DNA from: Vibrio sinaloensis
GTDB lineage: Bacteria > Pseudomonadota > Gammaproteobacteria > Enterobacterales > Vibrionaceae
Direction of reading: 5' to 3'
Length of the DNA stretch: 64,000 nt
Assembly: GCF_000808535.1 (NCBI RefSeq)
Contig: NZ_JWLV01000015.1
Span: 1-64,000 of the forward strand
The position numbers and the translations under genes are program-made. Shown here in pieces: positions 58,612-64,000 of this stretch (positions within the stretch are counted from its first letter, which is position 1; each line of letters starts with the position of its first letter). The notes under the pieces are model-generated. The model was not told the DNA's origin, did not search any database, and saw nothing but the letters and a program-made list of their open reading frames with translations.

Positions 58612-58640
58612 GAAAAACGAACCCCGAGAGGTTCGTTTTT
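58612..58640 (-). terminator. Intrinsic terminator of ftsN
   Basis: AACGAACC/GGTTCGTT stem with a 6-nt loop, T-run on the minus strand, just after the ftsN stop. Confidence 0.83.
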
Positions 58641-58646
58641 TGTGTT

Positions 58647-59192
58647 TTACTGTGCTTCTTTCCAAATCGCGCAAGGCTCGATCTTAGCGCGTTGAAGTTT
58701 ATGCTTATCTCGCTCTGCATCACGCTTAAATTTGTAAGGCCCCAGTACCACGCGATACCAACTGCTGCCCTCTTTTTTGCGGATTTTGCTATTGATACCC
58801 TGAAATGCGATATCCAGTTTGCGAGCTTCCGCTTGCTGAGCGTTTTTGTACGCACCACACTGCATGATGTAAGGGATTTCGGAAACCACTTGCTCCTTCG
58901 CCTGCACTTCCACTTCGCGGTTTGGCAAGCTTTCAACGTAATCCCATTTCTCTTCAGGGGGAGGAGGTAGCGTCGCTTTTGGTTTCGGCTTTGGCTTAGG
59001 TTTTGTTTCGACAACAGGTGCTGGCGGTTCAGGGTCTGTGCTTAGGGTATACAAGCCATAACCAAAGACAGACACCAATAGAATGGCGATAAGTCCACTA
59101 CGCCAGGGTTTTCGACGAGGAGCCGCTTGTTTGCGTGTAGGTTTACGCCCACTGCTGCCTCGGCCACGTTTTACATAATCTTTGTTTGCCAC
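58647..59192 (-). CDS. ftsN: Cell division protein FtsN
   Basis: Bitopic division protein that triggers septal peptidoglycan synthesis. The 181-residue protein has a basic cytoplasmic tail (MANKDYVKRGRGSSG, then RKP repeats), a membrane helix (about 32-50), a Lys-Pro repeat (KPKPKPKP) followed by a PPPP run, an essential amphipathic segment and a C-terminal SPOR domain (about 105-178) with two Cys residues (MQCGAYKN, EPCAIW). The PPPP run is a likely EF-P-dependent pause site. It begins at GTG. Sits between cytR and hslVU, as in E. coli (cytR-ftsN-hslVU). Confidence 0.95.
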   Translation of the reverse strand: MANKDYVKRGRGSSGRKPTRKQAAPRRKPWRSGLIAILLVSVFGYGLYTLSTDPEPPAPVVETKPKPKPKPKATLPPPPEEKWDYVESLPNREVEVQAKEQVVSEIPYIMQCGAYKNAQQAEARKLDIAFQGINSKIRKKEGSSWYRVVLGPYKFKRDAERDKHKLQRAKIEPCAIWKEAQ

Positions 59193-59267
59193 TGTTGTAC
59201 ATCAATCATAGGTGAGCCACTGCCGATATGGTAATGCAGATTGCCAAACGATGACAGAGGGGAAATG

Positions 59268-59294
59268 GAAGCGGCGCAGCAAAATACGCCGCTT
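59268..59294 (-). terminator. Possible terminator between cytR and ftsN
   Basis: AGCGGCG/CGCCGCT form a 7-bp stem with a 10-nt loop. The T-run after it on the minus strand is broken, so termination may be partial. Confidence 0.5.
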
Positions 59295-59304
59295 TTGGGT
59301 GTCG

Positions 59305-60312
59305 TTACAGTACTCTTGGTGGCGCCGCGCTCTCTCTAACCACAAGATTCGTCTCGAGCAGCCTTGAACCAGCACGTACATCATGCCCTCGAAGCAGCTC
59401 AAGCATCATCAGCATGGCTTGGCGCCCAATCTCATACCTTGGCTGAGAAATCGTGGTTAGCGGCGGATCGCAATACTGGGCGAACTGAATGTCATCGAAG
59501 CCAACGACAGACAAATCTTGTGGGACCCGTAGCCCTAACTTCTTCGCTTCTTGGATCGCGCCAATGGCCATCGCATCATTGTGACAGAATACCGCGGTAG
59601 GCGGCTCTTTGAGCGCAAGTAGTTGACGAACCGCCTTCGCACCCGCTTCAAAGGTAAAGTCTCCATTAGTGCAGTAGTTGGCATTCATGGTGATGCCCGC
59701 ACGACGCAGCGCTTGTTGATAACCTTGATGGCGGAACTGACACAAAACCGCGGATTCTGGACCGGAAATTTGTGCGACACGTTTGTGCCCCATTTGCGTC
59801 AAATAGTTCACCGCCTCAAACGCCGATGTTAAGTTGTCGATATGAACTGTAGGAAGCTCTAGCTCAGGTGCAAATTCACATGCCATCACCATCGGAGGCA
59901 GGTTTTTTTGCTCTGGCTTACTGACATCAAAAGGAAGGTCGGTACCAAGTAGCAACATGCCATCTGCCTGCTTGGTAAAGACGAGATTCACAAATGAGCT
60001 TTCACGTTTTTTCTGTTGGCCGCTGTCGCCAAGTAAAACGATGTAGCCATGTTCCATTGCTGCGTCTTCGATTCCACGGATGATTTCTGTGTAATAGGGA
60101 TCACAGATGTCTGGAATGATAGCAATGATGGTTTTGGACTCATTGCGACGCAAATTACGCGCTAAAGAGTTCGGTGAGTATCCAGCTTCTAGCACTGCAT
60201 CTTCTACTCGTTTCCTGGTGGCAGAAGACACTTTTTCGGGATTCATCAACGCACGAGAAACCGTCGCTGTCGAAACGCCTGCTAGCTGGGCAACATCCTT
60301 CATTGTCGCCAT
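59305..60312 (-). CDS. cytR: Nucleoside catabolism repressor CytR
   Basis: LacI-family regulator that represses nucleoside uptake and catabolism genes together with CRP. In V. cholerae it also promotes competence. The 335-residue protein has an N-terminal helix-turn-helix (MATMKDVAQLAGVSTATVSRA, in two halves) and hinge helix PNSLARNLRR, then a periplasmic-binding-like core (DICDPYYTEIIRGI, ADGMLLLGTDLP, VVGFDDIQFAQ). ATG at 60310-60312 follows GAGGG; the longer frame to 60378 is not conserved. A TGCAA/TTGCA inverted repeat lies about 280 bp upstream. Confidence 0.95.
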   Translation of the reverse strand: MATMKDVAQLAGVSTATVSRALMNPEKVSSATRKRVEDAVLEAGYSPNSLARNLRRNESKTIIAIIPDICDPYYTEIIRGIEDAAMEHGYIVLLGDSGQQKKRESSFVNLVFTKQADGMLLLGTDLPFDVSKPEQKNLPPMVMACEFAPELELPTVHIDNLTSAFEAVNYLTQMGHKRVAQISGPESAVLCQFRHQGYQQALRRAGITMNANYCTNGDFTFEAGAKAVRQLLALKEPPTAVFCHNDAMAIGAIQEAKKLGLRVPQDLSVVGFDDIQFAQYCDPPLTTISQPRYEIGRQAMLMMLELLRGHDVRAGSRLLETNLVVRESAAPPRVL

Positions 60313-60665
60313 AAAAATTTTACCCTCTTCAATTTCCAACATTGGTAGCGCGGTGCCACCTAAACCTTGTTGAGTCACATCCTCTCGTTCTGATTGTCGG
60401 GAGTGACGATGATGAGCTAAAGCTCATTCTTATGGTTCATTTGCACGAAGCAAACGATTAACTTGCCGCGATATCGTGGGCATAGTCAAGTAATACTTGG
60501 TCTAGTTTATTCATTTCGTCATTCAAAGTTACGGGAGATTTAACAAAACGAGCAGCTCAAACAAGATCTCAATCACAAATAAATGAAAAACATGCAAATC
60601 ATTAATCTTGCAGCAACTAATTAATCCAACATTGATAACGCAAACGAATGAATCCCCCAAAAGGA
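60313..60665. promoter_or_regulatory. Control region between cytR and priA
   Basis: This 353-bp non-coding stretch lies upstream of cytR and downstream of priA. It includes a TGCAA-N10-TTGCA inverted repeat (60593-60612) and, 16 bp away, a TGTGA half-site on the minus strand (60573-60577). The region near 60430-60450 has TTTGCACGAAGCAAACG, a second imperfect repeat of the same kind. I see no gene, and no terminator for priA that I trust. Confidence 0.5.
60593..60612. promoter_or_regulatory. CytR-like operator
   Basis: TGCAA and TTGCA form a perfect inverted repeat with a 10-bp spacer. CytR recognises such repeats with variable spacing beside CRP sites. Autoregulation of cytR is the inference. 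Confidence 0.45.
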
Positions 60666-62867
60666 CTAGCTGAGATCTTGCGGTTCAATATCCAAAGTCC
60701 AACGCACTTTTTTCGCGCTAGGCAGCATTTGAATGACAGGCTTGGCGCTCGACAGTAATTTTTGCATCGTAGAGCGTTGCTGGGTTTGCAGTAGTAAGTG
60801 CCAACGGTATTTGCCAGCACGCTTGGCCAAGGGGGCGGGCGTCGGTCCTAACACTTGGCAACCATCATCAAACAGCGGATGAGCCTCTAAGGTGTGACGG
60901 ACTTGACGCAAAAACTCTTCGACCAATGGGCTTTGATTGGCCTCAGCTCGAAACAAGGTAAGGAATGTATACGGCGGTAGCATCGCCAGTTTGCGCTCTT
61001 GAAGCGCGGTCTCTGCAAAATGACGATAGCTCTTGGTTAGTAGCGCCTGCAATAAACTATGTTCAGGGTGGTGGGTTTGCAGCACAACTTCCCCAGGTTT
61101 ACTCGCGCGCCCTGCACGGCCAGCAACTTGAATGAATAGCTGAGCTAAACGTTCAGAAGCGCGAAAATCACTGCTGTAGAGGGAGCCGTCAACATCCAAC
61201 AGCCCGACTAACGTGACATCTGGGAAGTGATGCCCTTTGGCAAGCATCTGGGTTCCAATAAGGATCTGATACTCACCATTTCGGATCGCAGAGAGCGCGG
61301 ACTCAAGGCTCCCTTTTCTGCGAGTGCTGTCTCTGTCAATTCGTATCGCTTTGTAATCTGGAAATAGCTGCGCGAGTTGTGCTTCTAATTGCTCAGTTCC
61401 GACACCGACCGTCACCAAGTGCGTCGAGCCACATCCTTGGCACTGGTGAATAATGGGTTGCTGAGATCCGCAGTGGTGGCAACGAATCTCATTACTGTAC
61501 TGGTGGTAGGTATAGTAGGCATCGCAACGTTTACATTCTGCAATCCAACCGCATTCGTGGCACATAAGAGCCGGAGAGAAGCCACGTCGGTTAAGAAACA
61601 GCATCACTTGATTGCCAGCCTGTAAGTGCTTACGCATCTCAGCAATCAAAGGCGCAGAGAGACCACTCTCTAAGTACAATCCTTTGATATCTAGTACTTT
61701 GTTGGTGGTTGGCGTCGCATTACCCGCACGCTTAGAGAGGATCAAATGGTGATACTTGCCTTGCAGTGCGTTGTGGAGCGTTTCCAGCGCAGGGGTCGCA
61801 GAGCCAAGCACAATGGGAATCTGCTCTTTGTTCGCTCTCATAACCGCAACATCCCGAGCATGGTAGCGGAGACTGTCTTGCTGTTTATACGAAGCGTCAT
61901 GCTCTTCATCAACGATGATAATGCCCAAGTTGTGAAACGGCGTGAGCAATGCTGACCGAGTACCAATAACAATCCCCGCCGCGTTGTCTCGAGCCGACAG
62001 CCACGCGTTCAATCTTTCGCTATCATTCAATCCTGAGTGAATCACTTCAACAGGAACCGTGAAACGCTTTTTGAATCGATTGATGGTTTGAGGAGTAAGG
62101 CCAATTTCCGGAACCAGGACTAACGCCTGCTTTCCTTTCTCAAGTACAGGTTTTATCAAGTTCAGATACACTTCGGTTTTACCTGACCCCGTCACTCCTT
62201 CCAGCAAAAAGCAACCAAAGCCATCTGTACTATTGACGGTCGCAATCGCCACCGCTTGTTCAGTGTTGAGCTTCGGCTTCTCAACAGGCGCTTCAACATC
62301 TTGGCTCCAATCTCGAATAACGGGTTTGCGCTCAATCGATTCTATCCACCCTTTCTCACTTAACGTTTTTAGAACGCTAGAACTGATGTCTTGATCAATA
62401 AACGCCTGGTGAGGAACAGGTCCAAGCTCGAGCATGTGCATCACTTTCGCCTGTTGTACTGCTCGACCGAACCCCTGCATGAATTGGTCACGCCCCAGCG
62501 ACGTCAGTTGCCACTCCACCAACGCGGCAAAATCGGCAGGCTTGCCCTTTCTTAAGGCACTCGGCATAGCATTAAGTAAGGTATCGCCCAGCGGGTACTG
62601 ATAGAACTGGCTACACCAATACAACAAAGAGTAAAGCGTATCTGGCCATACAGGTTGGCTATCAAGTACTTGTTTGATCGGTTTGAGCTTATCAACCCCA
62701 AATTCCGACTCATTCACCAACGCGGTAACCACACCAACCAGAGTTTGTCGACCAAACGGCACCGACACTCGCCCGCCAATAATCGGAAACGCATGCGAAG
62801 GGATCTGATAATCAAACTGTTTGTCCAGTGGAACCGGTAACGCCACTCGCGCAATCGTTGGTCGCAT
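60666..62867 (-). CDS. priA: Primosomal protein N' (replication restart helicase PriA)
   Basis: Superfamily 2 helicase that recognises abandoned replication forks and reloads DnaB. The 733-residue protein has the N-terminal DNA-binding domain (VALPVPLDKQFDYQIP), Walker A LLEGVTGSGKTEVYL near residue 220-234, DEEH box (IIVDEEHDASYKQ), SAT-like VLGSATPALET and eight zinc-binding Cys (CHECGWIAECKRCDAYY; CHHCG; CQGCGS). ATG at 62865-62867 is chosen; an ATG three codons upstream gives MAIMRPT. Ends with the unusual IEPQDLS tail. Confidence 0.96.
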   Translation of the reverse strand: MRPTIARVALPVPLDKQFDYQIPSHAFPIIGGRVSVPFGRQTLVGVVTALVNESEFGVDKLKPIKQVLDSQPVWPDTLYSLLYWCSQFYQYPLGDTLLNAMPSALRKGKPADFAALVEWQLTSLGRDQFMQGFGRAVQQAKVMHMLELGPVPHQAFIDQDISSSVLKTLSEKGWIESIERKPVIRDWSQDVEAPVEKPKLNTEQAVAIATVNSTDGFGCFLLEGVTGSGKTEVYLNLIKPVLEKGKQALVLVPEIGLTPQTINRFKKRFTVPVEVIHSGLNDSERLNAWLSARDNAAGIVIGTRSALLTPFHNLGIIIVDEEHDASYKQQDSLRYHARDVAVMRANKEQIPIVLGSATPALETLHNALQGKYHHLILSKRAGNATPTTNKVLDIKGLYLESGLSAPLIAEMRKHLQAGNQVMLFLNRRGFSPALMCHECGWIAECKRCDAYYTYHQYSNEIRCHHCGSQQPIIHQCQGCGSTHLVTVGVGTEQLEAQLAQLFPDYKAIRIDRDSTRRKGSLESALSAIRNGEYQILIGTQMLAKGHHFPDVTLVGLLDVDGSLYSSDFRASERLAQLFIQVAGRAGRASKPGEVVLQTHHPEHSLLQALLTKSYRHFAETALQERKLAMLPPYTFLTLFRAEANQSPLVEEFLRQVRHTLEAHPLFDDGCQVLGPTPAPLAKRAGKYRWHLLLQTQQRSTMQKLLSSAKPVIQMLPSAKKVRWTLDIEPQDLS

Positions 62868-63030
62868 AATAGCCATTAAAGAAGTGTAAAGTGAGACCAA
62901 ACCAGTGTAAGGGAAAAGGTCCAAAGTAGAAAGAGACGGGATTTGTTGACCAAAACTTGGCTCGAGTGAATACCAACAAGCGCCTTTGCCATATTCGGCT
63001 AAAAAAGTAGCACTTTTCTCTGTAAACGGG

Positions 63031-63059
63031 TTGATTCAGGGAGATGGATTCATTACTAT
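63031..63059 (+). promoter_or_regulatory. rpmE promoter with GC-rich discriminator
   Basis: TTGATT (63031-63036), a 17-bp spacer and TACTAT (63054-63059), followed by AGCGCGCC. The GC-rich discriminator suits stringent control, as expected for a ribosomal protein gene. Confidence 0.65.
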
Positions 63060-63124
63060 AGCGCGCCTTAGAGATATGGCTCGCCAATGGCAGCGGTATC
63101 CAAGCTATTTTTTAACTACGTGTG

Positions 63125-63153
63125 GTGTCCGGCTAAGATTCGGATAGCGACAC
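63125..63153 (+). other. Hairpin in the rpmE 5' leader
   Basis: GTGTCCG...CGG...GACAC: the outer GTGTC/GACAC stem and inner CCG/CGG lie 23 nt before the rpmE ATG. It could be the target for feedback by the L31 protein. Confidence 0.45.
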
Positions 63154-63175
63154 GGCCTATATTAGAGGTTCTCCC

Positions 63176-63394
63176 ATGAAAGCTGGTATCCACCCAGAGT
63201 ACAAAGCTGTTAAAGCAACATGTTCTTGTGGCAACTCTTTTGAGTTCAACTCAACTCTAGCTAAAGAGTCAATCCACCTAGACGTATGTGACAAATGTCA
63301 CCCATTCTACACTGGTAAGCAACGTATCGTTGATACAGGCGGCCGTGTTGATCGCTTCAACAAGCGTTTCGGTGCTCTATCAAGCAAGAAGTAA
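63176..63394 (+). CDS. rpmE: 50S ribosomal protein L31 (zinc-binding form)
   Basis: Component of the intersubunit bridge. The 72-residue protein has the four-cysteine zinc site (Cys16, Cys18, Cys38, Cys41) of the C+ form of bL31. Vibrios usually also carry a Cys-less paralogue (ykgM-like) used in zinc shortage; it is not in this window. AGAGG lies upstream of the ATG. Divergent from priA, as in other enterobacteria. A terminator follows the stop. Confidence 0.97.
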   Translation: MKAGIHPEYKAVKATCSCGNSFEFNSTLAKESIHLDVCDKCHPFYTGKQRIVDTGGRVDRFNKRFGALSSKK

Positions 63395-63413
63395 TCACTT
63401 CTTAACCGAATCT

Positions 63414-63441
63414 AAAAAGGACGCTCTGGCGTCCTTTTTTG
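63414..63441 (+). terminator. Intrinsic terminator of rpmE
   Basis: AAAAGGACGC/GCGTCCTTTT stem around a short loop, followed by further T. Confidence 0.87.
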
Positions 63442-63650
63442 TTTTTCACGTTCAGAAAAGTCTCTATTAACGCAGTGTATTGCTTCATCAATATTGAGAA
63501 TTTCTAGCGACATCTCTATTCATCTGGTCTAATCTCCAGTGAATTGACACCTTTTGGCGTTACAGGTCGCATTCTGACCTTTGCAGCTTGACTTAGTTAC
63601 TCTAGAATGGATTCCCCCTTTCCAAACATTAATAACGAGTACCTACACCT

Positions 63651-64000
63651 ATGTCATCTGACAATCACCAAGAACTATCCCCTGAAGAACAATTCCGTCA
63701 ACAGGCGTTGGATTACCATGCTTACCCAACAGCCGGTAAGATCTCTGTTGAACTAACCAAACCTGCGGAGACCGCAACTGACCTCGCGTTAGCATACAGC
63801 CCAGGTGTAGCGGAGCCCGTTCGTGAGATCGCGCAAAACCCAGACAATGTTTACAAATATACGTCTAAAGGCAACATGGTTGCGGTTATTTCCAACGGTA
63901 CTGCGATTCTTGGTCTAGGTAATTTAGGTCCGCTGGCCTCAAAACCAGTTATGGAAGGCAAATCACTGCTATTTAAGCGCTTCGCTGGTTTGGACTCGAT
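63651..64000 (+). CDS. maeB: NADP-dependent malic enzyme MaeB (5' part only)
   Basis: Oxidatively decarboxylates malate to pyruvate. Only the first 116 codons are in the window. The protein starts [20 protein letters not shown] and continues [18 protein letters not shown], then [14 protein letters not shown] and [18 protein letters not shown], which are conserved in the multidomain (MaeB-type) malic enzymes with a C-terminal phosphotransacetylase-like domain. That C-terminal part is beyond the edge, so MaeB over other malic enzymes rests on the N-terminal pattern. The 256-bp gap from rpmE contains the rpmE terminator and presumably the maeB promoter. Confidence 0.9.
   Translation, partial: MSSDNHQELSPEEQFRQQALDYHAYPTAGKISVELTKPAETATDLALAYSPGVAEPVREIAQNPDNVYKYTSKGNMVAVISNGTAILGLGNLGPLASKPVMEGKSLLFKRFAGLDS

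Larger units (their letters stand above)
62868..63175. promoter_or_regulatory. Control region between priA and rpmE
   Basis: This 308-bp divergent gap holds no gene. It contains the rpmE promoter (63031-63059) and a roughly 110-nt rpmE leader with a hairpin (63125-63153). The priA promoter must lie in the left part; I could not place it. Confidence 0.55.

Noticed and set aside
63587..63608. TTGACT and TAGAAT as the maeB promoter
   Set aside because: The two hexamers are only nine bases apart, too close for a sigma70 promoter.

Overview
The window is a stretch of ordinary core chromosome from a gammaproteobacterium of the genus Vibrio. The clearest marker is aphA (45278-45817), the PadR-type quorum-sensing regulator typical of vibrios, preceded by a good match to a LuxR/HapR/OpaR-type operator. 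The ArgH-ArgA fusion, the OxyR-linked peroxiredoxin-glutaredoxin hybrid, and the local orders pilMNOPQ-aroKB-damX-dam-rpe-gph-trpS and epmA/frdABCD also fit. Gene density is high. I see no insertion sequence, prophage, integron, CRISPR array or rRNA operon. The species cannot be settled from sequence reading alone.

Layout. 1-745: minus-strand operon thr(UGU)-tyr-gly-thr(GGU)-tufB with its promoter. 912-3830: coaA, a DUF805 protein, a tautomerase-family isomerase and tpiA. 3908-6787: a MATE exporter, then rraA and menA. 6903-8525: efp and divergent epmB (translation factor and its modifier). 8598-10590: an MgtC-family protein and a Dcu C4-dicarboxylate carrier. 10660-12800: pfkA and fieF. 12908-15679: cpxP divergent from cpxRA, with CpxR boxes between. 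15698-16943: Fur-box-controlled sodA, then trmL. 17006-28299: a long minus-strand series of pilMNOPQ, aroK, aroB, damX, dam, rpe, gph and trpS, divergent from mrcA (PBP1a). 31097-34518: oxyR divergent from a Prx/Grx hybrid and a dihydrolipoamide-dehydrogenase-like flavoprotein. 34579-35248: a RidA-family protein and a DUF3624 protein. 35420-41977: arginine biosynthesis, argCBG-argH(A) divergent from argE. 42196-44832: ppc. 45278-46784: aphA and a C13-type (legumain-like) peptidase lipoprotein. 46842-49984: a rhodanese protein, secB, gpsA and cysE. 50131-54886: epmA divergent from frdABCD. 54972-59192: a band-7 protein, hslVU and ftsN. 59305-62867: cytR and priA. 63176-64000: rpmE and the start of maeB.

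How the genes fit together. Several pathways are represented by more than one gene here: EF-P with two of its modifying enzymes (efp, epmB, epmA); fumarate respiration (frdABCD, Dcu carrier); envelope stress (cpxP/cpxRA); oxidative stress (oxyR, Prx/Grx, flavoprotein disulfide reductase, sodA); cell envelope and division (mrcA, damX, ftsN, pilMNOPQ); and arginine synthesis with tandem ARG-box-like sites at two promoters.

The least explained features are RNA-level ones. The gph-trpS gap encodes a 24-codon ORF containing a Trp codon, and an intrinsic-terminator-like hairpin lies inside it. A 63-nt two-tier hairpin lies between pilQ and aroK. A multi-hairpin leader precedes secB. Paired hairpins separate the Prx/Grx gene from its flavoprotein partner. 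No wholly new multi-gene system is evident.
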